Source: Streptomyces bambusae (GTDB lineage Bacteria; Actinomycetota; Actinomycetes; Streptomycetales; Streptomycetaceae). Taken from it: 54,702 nucleotides of DNA. This document shows positions 8,908 to 16,560 of the stretch, piece by piece (positions within the stretch are counted from its first letter, which is position 1; each line of letters opens with the position of its first letter). The notes under the pieces are model-generated. The model worked only from the letters and a program-made list of their open reading frames with translations, was not told the DNA's origin and made no database searches. Both the position numbers and the translations under genes were made by a program. The stretch covers positions 1 to 54,702 of the forward strand of contig NZ_JAJAUZ010000051.1 of NCBI RefSeq assembly GCF_020532645.1, given 5' to 3'.

Positions 8908-9753
8908 TCAGCCGAGGCTGAACGCGCCCTCCGGCGGCGGGGGCGACGGCACCGCGTCCACGTCCCCGACCGGGGTCGCGCCGCGCATCATGCGGGCCAG
9001 CGCGGACCCCTCCTCCACCCGGGCCGGGAAGGCGTCGGCCGCGCAGCGTCGGGCCAGGGCGGCCAGGTCGAGCGGGGCGTGCGAGGCGAGCAGCAGCACG
9101 TTGCCGAAGCGGCGGCCGCGCATGACGGCCGGTTCGGCGACGAGGGCGAGGTGCGCGAAGGCGGTGGCGAAGTTCGCCAGCTGCGAGCGGAGGAAGTCGA
9201 ACGGGGCGCCGTCGGCGAGGTTCGCGGCGTAGATGCCCTCGGGGCGCACCACGCGGGCCGCCTCGCGGGCGTACTCCACGGACGTGAGCGTGGCAGGTAC
9301 GCGGGAGCCGCCGAACACGTCCCCGATCAGGACGTCGGCACTGCCGGCCGGGGCGGCGGCCAGCCAGGCGCGGGCATCGGCGGCGTGTACGGCGATCCCC
9401 GCGGCGGCGGGCAGCGGCAGCACCTCCTCGACGAGCGCCAGCAGCGGGGCGTCGGCGTCGACGACCTGCTGGCGGGAGCCGGGGCGGGTGGCGGCGGCGT
9501 AGCGGGCGAGGGTGCAGGCGCCGGCGCCGAGATGGACGAGGTCCAGGGGGCGGCTGGGGGCGGCGACCGTGTCGAGGACGTGGCCGAGGCGGCGGACGTA
9601 CTCGAATTCGAGGTGCGTGGGATCGTCGAGGTCCACGTACGACTGGGGTGCGCCGGACACGGTGAGCAGCCAGGCGTTGCCGCTGTCCACGTCCGGCATG
9701 AGCTTGGCGGTTCCGCCGCCGACTTCCCGCATCACGGGCATCGCATCGTCCAC
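8908..9753 (-). CDS. Spermidine synthase-like methyltransferase-fold protein
   Basis: A 281-residue protein with the Rossmann fold of spermidine synthases. LVHLGAGACTLARYAAA is the cofactor loop, VVDADAPLL the acidic strand end, and ADVLIGDVFGG matches the region after the catalytic aspartate. It lacks the usual N-terminal beta-hairpin domain, and no polyamine genes are near. Many actinobacterial proteins of this type are annotated fused MFS/spermidine synthase, but this one has no membrane half. Substrate uncertain. The start may be GTG at 9753 or ATG at 9741. Confidence 0.8.
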   Translation of the reverse strand: MDDAMPVMREVGGGTAKLMPDVDSGNAWLLTVSGAPQSYVDLDDPTHLEFEYVRRLGHVLDTVAAPSRPLDLVHLGAGACTLARYAAATRPGSRQQVVDADAPLLALVEEVLPLPAAAGIAVHAADARAWLAAAPAGSADVLIGDVFGGSRVPATLTSVEYAREAARVVRPEGIYAANLADGAPFDFLRSQLANFATAFAHLALVAEPAVMRGRRFGNVLLLASHAPLDLAALARRCAADAFPARVEEGSALARMMRGATPVGDVDAVPSPPPPEGAFSLG

Positions 9754-9772
9754 CCGCCCATTGTCCCCGCTT

Positions 9773-9878
9773 CCCGCGCCTCAATCGCCGGACGGGCTGG
9801 GTTCTCCCCTGCCGGGGACTGCCCAGGGGCTGGATGCTGCGGGGGAAAGTCAGGCCTCGCCGGCGATTGAGGCGCGGG
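9773..9878. repeat. Inverted pair of the CTCAAACGCCGG-type element
   Basis: Perfect 19-base arms at 9773-9791 and 9860-9878 flank a 68-base loop, in the gap between the patatin stop and the spermidine-synthase-like start. The arms carry GCGCCTCAATCGCCGG, a variant of the extragenic core seen at 8-193. The transcript could fold into a long hairpin and end patatin transcription. Confidence 0.7.
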
Positions 9879-9901
9879 GAGCGGGGCGGAGCCCCGACGG
9901 G

Positions 9902-10744
9902 TCAGCGGGTCCAGAAGCCCGCCGCTTCGGCCGCGTGCGCAAGAGATTGCGCACGCCCCGCCACCGCAGCCGGCGCCCGCCGCGCCGGATCCAGGACGTT
10001 GCGCCCGAACGCGGCCCGCGACGCCTTGTCGGGCGTGAGGAGCAGGACCGACGCCCCGCCCGCCCGCAACCGCTCCGCCTGCCGCCGGGCAGACGGCAGC
10101 ACCCCCGCCCCGGCGGCGACCGGCGCCAGGATGACGACCCGCTCGCACCCGCCCGCCAGGTCCGCATTGGTCGCCGACCGCACCCCGCCGTCGATGAAGC
10201 GCCGCCCGCCGATGGTCACCGGCGGCCACACTCCCGGCACCGCGCAGCTCGCGGCGACCGCGTCGACGAGTCCCGCCCCGTCCGAGCGGCCGAACGCACG
10301 CAGCTCCCCGGTCAGCGCGTCCACCGCAGTGACGAGCAGGCGCCGGTCGGGCCAGTCGTGCGAGACCAGCCGGGCCGCGAGCACCCGGCGCCGGTCCGCC
10401 TCCGCCCCGGTGTCCGCGGCCAGGGCGAAGGCGCCGACCCGCCGCCGGTAGGCCCGCGGCTCCCGCTCCCGCAGCATGGCGAGGGCGTGCCGGGCGAGCA
10501 GGCCGGGCCCGAGCCGGGCCGGGGTCTCCCCCGAGGCGTCGCCGAGCTGGCGCTCGTACAGCTCCGGCAGGGTGAGCAGTCCGGAGGTCAGCTGGGCGCC
10601 GATGACGGAACCGGCCGAGGTGCCGATGACCAGGTCGGCGGTGGAGAGGTCGACGCCCGCCTCCGCCAGCCCGTGCAGCATGCCGGCCTCCCAGCCGACC
10701 CCGGTGAGCCCGCCGCCGCCGAGGACCAGTGCCGTACCGCCCAT
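9902..10744 (-). CDS. Patatin-like phospholipase
   Basis: A 280-residue cytoplasmic lipid acyl hydrolase of the patatin/RssA type. All elements of the Ser-Asp dyad are visible: oxyanion loop LGGGGLTGVGWEAG at 8-21, nucleophile elbow GTSAGS with S43, and DGG with D185. It should cleave acyl esters of phospholipids or neutral lipids. The ATG was chosen because AAGGGGG precedes it and the oxyanion loop follows at once; the longer frame from 10813 has no ribosome site. Downstream of the divergent EF-Tu gene on the same strand. Confidence 0.92.
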   Translation of the reverse strand: MGGTALVLGGGGLTGVGWEAGMLHGLAEAGVDLSTADLVIGTSAGSVIGAQLTSGLLTLPELYERQLGDASGETPARLGPGLLARHALAMLREREPRAYRRRVGAFALAADTGAEADRRRVLAARLVSHDWPDRRLLVTAVDALTGELRAFGRSDGAGLVDAVAASCAVPGVWPPVTIGGRRFIDGGVRSATNADLAGGCERVVILAPVAAGAGVLPSARRQAERLRAGGASVLLLTPDKASRAAFGRNVLDPARRAPAAVAGRAQSLAHAAEAAGFWTR

Positions 10745-10843
10745 GTCCGCGTCCCCCTTGCCGTGTGCGTGGTGTGTGGCGGCAGTCTGACGCAGCCCGA
10801 CCGCCGCCACCACGCCGGGGTCGCCCCCGTCACCGCATCCGCA

Positions 10844-12019
10844 TCACAGCACCTCCGTCACCGTCCCCGCCCCCACCGTCCGCCCGCCCTCGCGGATCGC
10901 GAAGCCGAGCCCGGCCTCCAGGGGCAGGTCCCGCCCCAGGGTGACGGTCATCCCGACCGTCTCGCCGGGACGGGCCACGGCCGCGGCGCCGAGGTCCACG
11001 TCGCCGACCACGTCCGCGGTACGGACGTAGAACTGCGGCCGGTAGCCGCCGGCCAGCGGCGTGTGCCGGCCGCCCTCGCGGGCGGACAGCACGTACACCC
11101 GCGCCGTGAAGCGGCGGCGCGGCCGTACGCTGCCGGGCGCGGCGACCACGTCCCCGCGCCGTACGGCGTCCCGCGGCACCCCGCGCAGCAGCAGCGCCAC
11201 GTTGTCCCCGGCCTCGGCCGACTCCATCGGCCTGCCGAAGGTCTCCAGCCCGGTGACCACGGTCTCGGCCGGACCGGAGGCGCCGAGCAGGGCGATCCGG
11301 TCGCCGACCCGCACGGTGCCGCGTTCGACGGCTCCCGTCACGACCGTGCCGCGCCCGGTGATCGTCAGCACGTTCTCCACGGGCAGCAGGAACGGCGCCG
11401 CGGTGTACCGCACCGGCGTCGGGACGTACGTGTCGACGGCGTCGAGCAGCGCCTCGACCGCGGCCGTCCAGCGCGGCTCGCCGGACAGCGCGCCCAGCCC
11501 GGAGACCCGGATCACCGGCACGGTGTCGCCGCCGTAGCCGTGCGCGGTCAGCAGGTCGCGGACCTCCAGCTCGACCAGGTCGGTCAGCTCGGGGTCCCCG
11601 GCGTCGGCCTTGTTGAGGGCGACGACGATGTGGTCGACGCCGACCTGCCGGGCGAGCAGGACGTGCTCGGCGGTCTGCGGCATGATCCCGTCGAGCGCGG
11701 ACACGACGAGGATCGCGCCGTCCAGCTGGGCCGCGCCCGTGACCATGTTCTTCACGTAGTCGGCATGGCCCGGCATGTCGACGTGGGCGTAGTGGCGGGT
11801 GTCGGTCTCGTACTCGACGTGGGCGAGGTTGATGGTGATGCCGCGGCGGGCCTCCTCGGGGGCCCGGTCGATGCGGTCGAAGGGCACGAAGGAGGCGCCG
11901 CCGCGGTCCGCGAGGACCTTGGTGATCGCGGCGGTGAGGGTGGTCTTGCCGTGGTCGACGTGGCCCATGGTGCCGATGTTCAGGTGCGGCTTGGTGCGCA
12001 CGAATGCCGTCTTGGGCAT
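10844..12019 (-). CDS. tuf3: Divergent elongation factor Tu (EF-Tu3 type)
   Basis: A 391-residue GTPase that would deliver aminoacyl-tRNA to the ribosome. G motifs are present with unusual variants: GHVDHGKT at 19-26, RGITIN at 59-64, DMPGH at 81-85 where main EF-Tus have DCPGH, NKAD at 136-139, and SGLGAL at 173-178 where SALKAL is usual. All three EF-Tu domains are complete, ending in FAIREGGRTVGAG. Residue 275 is Ala in AGDNVALLLRG; E. coli has Gly275. Positions matching Gln124, Gly316 and Ala375 of E. coli are unchanged. It stands alone, away from any rpsL-fusA operon, as tuf3 does in S. coelicolor and S. ramocissimus. The ribosome site GGAAGGA is 12 bases from the ATG. Confidence 0.93.
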   Translation of the reverse strand: MPKTAFVRTKPHLNIGTMGHVDHGKTTLTAAITKVLADRGGASFVPFDRIDRAPEEARRGITINLAHVEYETDTRHYAHVDMPGHADYVKNMVTGAAQLDGAILVVSALDGIMPQTAEHVLLARQVGVDHIVVALNKADAGDPELTDLVELEVRDLLTAHGYGGDTVPVIRVSGLGALSGEPRWTAAVEALLDAVDTYVPTPVRYTAAPFLLPVENVLTITGRGTVVTGAVERGTVRVGDRIALLGASGPAETVVTGLETFGRPMESAEAGDNVALLLRGVPRDAVRRGDVVAAPGSVRPRRRFTARVYVLSAREGGRHTPLAGGYRPQFYVRTADVVGDVDLGAAAVARPGETVGMTVTLGRDLPLEAGLGFAIREGGRTVGAGTVTEVL

Positions 12020-12450
12020 GGCTGAGCGTGTTCCTTCCCGGAACGAGGTGGAAGCGGGACCCCCGGGCCTGGCCGACCCTCCCCCTGCGGGGTCCGCCGG
12101 ACGGTCCGGGAAGGGTCAGCTTCGTGCGCCGCCGTGGGGCGCGGCGGGCGCACCGGCCGGGAAGACCGAGCAGCCCGCCGGGCCCGGGAAGGGCGAGAAG
12201 GGCGAGAAGGCCGGGAAGGGCGAGGACGTCACCACGGCAGCCTTCGGCGCGTCCGCGACGGCGGACGGCACAGGGAGGAAGGCGAACCGGGACATGCTCC
12301 GATCATGCCGTCCGCCCGGCCGCCCGTCGAACGGATTTCCCTGCGGCCGGGGCCGGTTGGGGCCGGCGGGCGCTCCCGGGCCGCGCGGCGCACCGTCTGC
12401 CGCGCCCCTCCCCCGTCGTCCGTCCGCATGAGACCCCGGTTACGGCGATC
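12020..12450. other. Long upstream region of tuf3, no gene seen
   Basis: About 430 bases without a credible gene. It contains a purine-rich stretch of short direct repeats (GGGCGAGAAG variants, about 12184-12228). The tuf3 promoter and leader must lie here, but no strong -10/-35 pair could be assigned. Open frames crossing it have no ribosome site or recognisable protein. Confidence 0.55.
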
Positions 12451-12462
12451 ACACATATGTGT
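12451..12462. promoter_or_regulatory. Perfect 12-bp palindrome, candidate operator
   Basis: ACACATATGTGT is a perfect palindrome in an AT-richer patch, five bases upstream of the proposed -10 of the TVP38 gene. Its position would let a dimeric repressor block the promoter. Confidence 0.45.
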
Positions 12463-12466
12463 CGGT

Positions 12467-12472
12467 TAGTCT
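12467..12472 (+). promoter_or_regulatory. -10 box for a leaderless transcript
   Basis: TAGTCT ends six bases before the ATG at 12479, so transcription would start at the codon. There is no ribosome site. The -35 region is weak. Confidence 0.4.
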
Positions 12473-12478
12473 CCCCGG

Positions 12479-13171
12479 ATGTCCTTCCTGCTCGCGCCGT
12501 GGACCCGGCTGTCCCTGCTCGTCGTCCTCCTGGCGTCGGCGGGGGTCTGCGTGGTCCTGTACGAGCCGCAGCGGCTGCTGGCCGACGGCTGGCCGCCCGC
12601 GCTGCCGGCCGGTCCCGCGGTGCTGCTGTTCGCGGCCCTGTACGGCCTGTGCACCGCCGCGTTCGTCCCGCGTCCGCTGCTGAACCTGGCGGCCGGAGCG
12701 CTGTTCGGCTCCTGGCTGGGCCTGGGCGCGGCGGTGGCGGGGACGGTGCTCGGCGCGGGCATCGCGTTCGGTCTCGGCCGCGGGCTGGGCCGGGAGGCGC
12801 TGCGGCCGCTGGTGCGCGGGCGCTGGCTGGAGGCGGCGGACGGGCAGCTGAGCCGGCACGGGTTCCGTTCGATGCTCGCGGTGCGGATCTTCCCCGGCGT
12901 GCCCTTCGCGGCGGCCAACTACTGCGCGGCGGTGTCCCGGATGCGGTGGCTCCCCTTCCTCTTGGCGACGGCCCTCGGCACGGTCCCGAACACGGCCGCG
13001 TACGTGATCGCCGGCAGCACCGCATCGTCCCCTTCCTCGCCGGTCTTCCTGGCCTCGTTCGGCTTCATCGCGGTGTCCGGGCTGGTCGCGGGGGCCGTGG
13101 CGTGGCGCCGGCGGCACCGTCTCGTCCCCAAGCACCCCCCTGTGGTCGGGGGCGTCACTTTCGGGCCCTAG
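12479..13171 (+). CDS. TVP38/TMEM64 family membrane protein
   Basis: A 230-residue integral membrane protein of the VTT (DedA-related) superfamily. The core motif LAVRIFPGVPFAAANYCAA near residue 125, followed by GTVPNTAAYVIAG, contains the conserved R..P...N and G..P elements. About five to six hydrophobic segments and a basic C-terminus are present. Eukaryotic relatives are lipid scramblases; bacterial members are thought to move lipids, but the substrate is unknown. It is followed by uppP on the same strand after 48 bases, so a joint role in polyprenyl-lipid handling is possible but inferred from position only. Confidence 0.88.
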   Translation: MSFLLAPWTRLSLLVVLLASAGVCVVLYEPQRLLADGWPPALPAGPAVLLFAALYGLCTAAFVPRPLLNLAAGALFGSWLGLGAAVAGTVLGAGIAFGLGRGLGREALRPLVRGRWLEAADGQLSRHGFRSMLAVRIFPGVPFAAANYCAAVSRMRWLPFLLATALGTVPNTAAYVIAGSTASSPSSPVFLASFGFIAVSGLVAGAVAWRRRHRLVPKHPPVVGGVTFGP

Positions 13172-13219
13172 CATCGGACCCGACCTGCCCACGATCACTA
13201 AGGACGAGCGCACCCCGAC

Positions 13220-14092
13220 ATGAGCTGGTTCGAATCCCTAATCCTCGGTCTCGTCCAAGGGCTCACGGAGTTCCTCCCCATCTCCTCCAGCGCCCACCTG
13301 CGGCTGACCGCCGCCTTCGCGGGCTGGCACGACCCCGGTGCGGCCTTCACCGCGATCACCCAGATCGGCACGGAGACCGCCGTGCTGATCTACTTCCGCA
13401 AGGACATCATGCGGATCGTGTCCGCCTGGTCCCGGTCGCTCTTCGACCGCAGCATGCGCGGTGACCACGACGCCCAGATGGGCTGGCTGGTCATCGTCGG
13501 CTCCATCCCGATCGGCGTCCTGGGCATCACGCTCAAGGACCAGATCGAGGGTCCGTTCCGCGACCTCCGCCTGATCGCGACCACGCTCATCGTGATGGGC
13601 ATCGTGCTGGGCATCGCCGACCGCCTGGCGGCCCGCGACGAGACCGGCGGCCGGCACCGGGTGGTGCGCGAGCGCAAGTCCCTCAAGGAGCTCGGCGTCC
13701 GGGACGGCCTGATCTTCGGCGTGTGCCAGGCGATGGCGCTGATCCCGGGCGTCTCCCGGTCCGGTGCCACCATCTCCGGCGGCCTGCTGATGGGCTACAC
13801 CCGCGAGGCGGCGGCCCGCTACTCCTTCCTGCTCGCCATCCCGGCCGTACTGGCCTCCGGCGCCTACGAGTTGAAGGACGCGGGTGAGGGGCACGTCTCC
13901 TGGGGCCCGACGATCTTCGCGACGGTCATCGCCTTCGTCGTGGGCTACGCGGTGATCGCGTGGTTCATGAAGTTCATCACCACGAAGTCCTTCATGCCGT
14001 TCGTGGTCTACCGGATCATCCTCGGCATCGTGCTGTTCATCCTGGTCGGCGCCGGCGTGCTCAGCCCGCACGCGGGCGAGTCCGCCGGCTGA
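13220..14092 (+). CDS. uppP: Undecaprenyl-diphosphatase
   Basis: A 290-residue membrane enzyme that dephosphorylates undecaprenyl diphosphate to recycle the lipid carrier for peptidoglycan and wall polymers. Both BacA/UppP signatures are present: QGLTEFLPISSSAHL at 13-27 with the catalytic glutamate E17, and PGVSRSGAT at 176-184. Length and eight or so helices match the family. Overproduction of UppP gives bacitracin resistance in other bacteria. Streptomyces genomes often hold more than one copy. A strong hairpin follows the stop. Confidence 0.96.
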   Translation: MSWFESLILGLVQGLTEFLPISSSAHLRLTAAFAGWHDPGAAFTAITQIGTETAVLIYFRKDIMRIVSAWSRSLFDRSMRGDHDAQMGWLVIVGSIPIGVLGITLKDQIEGPFRDLRLIATTLIVMGIVLGIADRLAARDETGGRHRVVRERKSLKELGVRDGLIFGVCQAMALIPGVSRSGATISGGLLMGYTREAAARYSFLLAIPAVLASGAYELKDAGEGHVSWGPTIFATVIAFVVGYAVIAWFMKFITTKSFMPFVVYRIILGIVLFILVGAGVLSPHAGESAG

Positions 14093-14105
14093 CGGCGGCC
14101 GTCGC

Positions 14106-14153
14106 ACGACGCGGGGCCCGCCCGGGAACGTTCCCGGGCGGGCCCCGCGTCGT
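14106..14153. terminator. Perfect 48-bp palindrome after uppP
   Basis: The sequence 14106-14129 is exactly complementary to 14130-14153, giving 24-base arms with no spacer (centre AACGTT). It begins 14 bases after the uppP stop and presumably ends transcription as a GC-rich hairpin; no U-tract follows. Confidence 0.8.
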
Positions 14154-14221
14154 TGTCCCTGCAGGGCCCGTCCTGGACGAGGCAGGGCGGGTGGCACCAG
14201 GCAGACGAGTTGGGGGTGCCC

Positions 14222-14401
14222 ATGGGACGGCGAGTGGTGCTGGAGCGGTTTCCGGCGGGGAGTCCGCGCGGCAGCTGGCCCGCGGAGGAGTACGCGGCCG
14301 AGCGGCTGCGGGAGGGAGTGGCCGCCGAGGTGGTGATGGACCTGGCGTCGGACGCGTTCCTGGTCGTCGTACGGCAGCGGGAGGCGCATTCCGGCCACTG
14401 A
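14222..14401 (+). CDS. Small conserved hypothetical protein
   Basis: A 59-residue protein without a recognised domain. It begins MGRRVVLERFPAGSPRG and contains EVVMDLASDAFLVVVR, which could form a beta-hairpin. The frame is also open upstream to 14153, but that part falls in the terminator, so the ATG at 14222 with GGGGGT upstream was chosen. Similar short proteins occur in streptomycetes as far as I recall. No function proposed. Confidence 0.55.
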   Translation: MGRRVVLERFPAGSPRGSWPAEEYAAERLREGVAAEVVMDLASDAFLVVVRQREAHSGH

Positions 14402-14470
14402 GCGCGGCCGCCGGGATCCGGTGCCCGCACGGCCCTTGGCCTGGCGGGCGCGCTGTCCCACACTGACCCG

Positions 14471-14974
14471 ATGACGCAGCGTGTGGATCTCGCGACGGTG
14501 ATGGACCGGCTGGCGGTGGACGCGGTGGTCACCGGATACGCGGTGGCGGTGGACGACGGGGACTGGACGGCGTACCGGGGGCTGTTCACCCGGGACGGGC
14601 GGGCCGACTACCGCTCTGCGGGCGGCATCGAGGGGCCGGCCGCGGAGGTCGCGGACTGGCTGGCGGAGACCATGCAGATGTTCCCGGTCCGCCAGCACCT
14701 GATCGTGAACCGGCGGATCACCCTGGAGGACGCGGGCGGCTCACCGGGCGACCGGGCCGAGGTCCTCGCGGACTTCGTCAACCCGATGCGGCTGACCGGC
14801 GCGGCCGATCCGTCGACCGCACCCAATTTCGTGGCCGGCGGCCGCTACACGTTCGCCCTCGCCCGCACGTACGACGGCTGGCGGCTGCGCCGGGTGACCG
14901 TCGCCGAGCGGTGGCGCCACTTCGCCGCCGCGGGCCCGGACGGACAGGCGCGGCCGGACGGGCCCACACTGTAA
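14471..14974 (+). CDS. SnoaL/NTF2-like protein
   Basis: A 167-residue protein of the cone-shaped alpha+beta NTF2 fold. The opening helix, VTGYAVAVDDGDWTAYRGLFTRDGRADYRSAGG, and the closing strand RTYDGWRLRRVTV match SnoaL_4-type domains. These include polyketide cyclases, dehydratases and small binding proteins. No polyketide genes are near, so a specific activity cannot be assigned. It lies 14 bases upstream of lnt and may be co-transcribed with it. Confidence 0.8.
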   Translation: MTQRVDLATVMDRLAVDAVVTGYAVAVDDGDWTAYRGLFTRDGRADYRSAGGIEGPAAEVADWLAETMQMFPVRQHLIVNRRITLEDAGGSPGDRAEVLADFVNPMRLTGAADPSTAPNFVAGGRYTFALARTYDGWRLRRVTVAERWRHFAAAGPDGQARPDGPTL

Positions 14975-14988
14975 AGCGGAGGCGTGTC

Positions 14989-16560
14989 ATGCGATTCCCG
15001 GCCGGTCCGCAGCGGGCCACCCGCGGCAGGTGGCGGCTCGCTGCGGCCCCGGCCGCGGGTGCGCTGCCGGCGCTGGCCTTCCCGGCGCCGTCGCTGTGGT
15101 GGTTCGCGTACGTCGCGCTGGTGCCGTGGCTGCTCCTGCTGCGGACCTCGGCGACGCCCCGGCGGGCCGCGCTGGAGGCCTGGCTGGGCGGCTGGGGGCT
15201 GATGGTGGCCCTGCACCACTGGCTGCTGCCGAGCCTGCACGTGTTCCTGCTGCCGCTGGCCGCGCTGCTGGGGCTGCTGTGGATCCCGTGGGGGCTGCTG
15301 GTGCGCCGGCTGCTCGGCGGGCGGCCGGCACCGGCCGATGCCGCCCGGGCGCTGGTGGTGCTGCCGGCCGGCTGGCTGCTGGCGGAGCTGGTCCGGTCCT
15401 GGCAGGGGCTGGGCGGGCCGTGGGGGCTGCTGGGGGCCTCCCAGTGGCAGGTCCCGCCGGCGCTCCGGCTGGCCTCGGTGGGCGGGGTCTGGCTGGTGGG
15501 CCTGGTGGTGGTCGCCCTCAACTGCGCGGTGGCACTGCTGATCTCCGTACCGCGGGGCCGGCGGGTGGCGCTGGCCGGGACCGCCGGGTGCGCGCTGCTG
15601 ACCGGCGTGGTGTGGGCGGCGGCCCCGCAGCCGGAGGCGTACGGAAGCCTGCGGGTGGCGCTGGTGCAGCCGGGGGTGGTGGCGGGTGCGGACTCGGTGG
15701 AGCGCCGGTTCGAGGCCGGGGAGCGGCTGACCCGGCAGCTGGCCGGCCGGCCGGTCGACCTCGTGGTGTGGGGCGAGAGCAGCGTCGGCGCGGATCCGGC
15801 GCGGCGGCCGGACCTGGTGCGGCGGCTGTCGGTGCTGTCGGCGCAGGTCGGGGCGCCGCTGCTGGTGAACGTGGACGCCCGCGGCGGCGGCGCGGACGGC
15901 CGGGCGGCGGGCATATACAAGAGCGCGCTGCTGTTCGGCCCGCAGGGCCCGACCGGGGACCGGTACGACAAGATGCGGCTGGTGCCGTTCGGCGAGTACG
16001 TGCCCGCCCGGGCGCTGCTGGGCTGGGCGACGTCGGTGGGCAAGGCGGCGGGCGAGGACCGGCAGCGGGGCAGCACGCCGGTGGTGATGGAGCTGCCGGG
16101 CCGGGACGGGGTGCGTTTCGGGCCGCTGGTGTGCTTCGAGTCGGCCTTCCCGGACATGGGCCGGCACCTGGTGCGGGACGGGGCGGCGCTGCTCGTCGCA
16201 CAGTCGGCGACGTCGTCGTTCCAGCAGAGCTGGGCGCCGGAGCAGCACGCGTCGCTGGCAGCGCTGCGGGCCGCCGAGACGGGCCGCCCGGTGGTGCACG
16301 CGACGCTCACGGGTGTGAGCGCCGTGCACGGTCCGGCGGGCGAGCGGCTGGGCCCAGCGCTGGGCACCGGGGCGCGCACCGCAGTGGTCCGGGAGGTGCC
16401 GCTGGTCCGCGGCAGCACGCTCTACGTGCGGTTCGGCAACTGGCCGGTGTACGGGTCGCTGCTGGTGCTCGTGCTGTTCTGCGCGGGCGAGGCGGCCCGG
16501 ACGGTCAGAGGGCCTGCTCCAGAGCCGTCAGCACCACTCGCTCGCACAGGTCGTGGGTGA
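14989..16560 (+). CDS. lnt: Apolipoprotein N-acyltransferase
   Basis: A 523-residue membrane enzyme that adds the third acyl chain to the N-terminal cysteine of lipoproteins. About seven hydrophobic segments occupy residues 15-210; a carbon-nitrogen hydrolase domain follows with the full triad: E263 in WGESS, K328 in RYDKMRLVPFGEY, and C382 in LVCFESAFPD. GGAGG eight bases before the ATG at 14989 decides the start. Streptomycetes usually carry two Lnt homologues; this place matches the one called lnt2 in S. coelicolor (recalled). Its last 56 bases overlap the end of the convergent oxidoreductase gene. Two predicted lipoproteins are encoded within 6 kb. Confidence 0.92.
   Translation: MRFPAGPQRATRGRWRLAAAPAAGALPALAFPAPSLWWFAYVALVPWLLLLRTSATPRRAALEAWLGGWGLMVALHHWLLPSLHVFLLPLAALLGLLWIPWGLLVRRLLGGRPAPADAARALVVLPAGWLLAELVRSWQGLGGPWGLLGASQWQVPPALRLASVGGVWLVGLVVVALNCAVALLISVPRGRRVALAGTAGCALLTGVVWAAAPQPEAYGSLRVALVQPGVVAGADSVERRFEAGERLTRQLAGRPVDLVVWGESSVGADPARRPDLVRRLSVLSAQVGAPLLVNVDARGGGADGRAAGIYKSALLFGPQGPTGDRYDKMRLVPFGEYVPARALLGWATSVGKAAGEDRQRGSTPVVMELPGRDGVRFGPLVCFESAFPDMGRHLVRDGAALLVAQSATSSFQQSWAPEQHASLAALRAAETGRPVVHATLTGVSAVHGPAGERLGPALGTGARTAVVREVPLVRGSTLYVRFGNWPVYGSLLVLVLFCAGEAARTVRGPAPEPSAPLARTGRG

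Noticed and set aside
9773..9878. The 19-bp inverted arms as ends of a small transposon
   Set aside because: The enclosed 68 bases cannot code for anything, there is no target duplication, and the arms match the common extragenic element.
10844..12019. Elfamycin-resistance changes at the classic kirromycin sites of EF-Tu
   Set aside because: Residues equivalent to E. coli Gln124, Gly316 and Ala375 are unchanged; only position 275 differs in the known resistance set I could check.
12134..12469. An open frame of repeated Gly-Arg-Glu in the tuf3 upstream region
   Set aside because: The repeats are purine-rich low-complexity DNA, the frame has no convincing start, and it runs through the likely tuf3 control region.
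14471..14974. A polyketide cyclase role for the SnoaL-like protein
   Set aside because: There are no polyketide synthase or tailoring genes nearby, and the fold serves many functions.
14911..14988. Starting lnt at the earlier in-frame ATG at 14911
   Set aside because: It would lie inside the SnoaL-like gene with no ribosome site, while GGAGG precedes the ATG at 14989.
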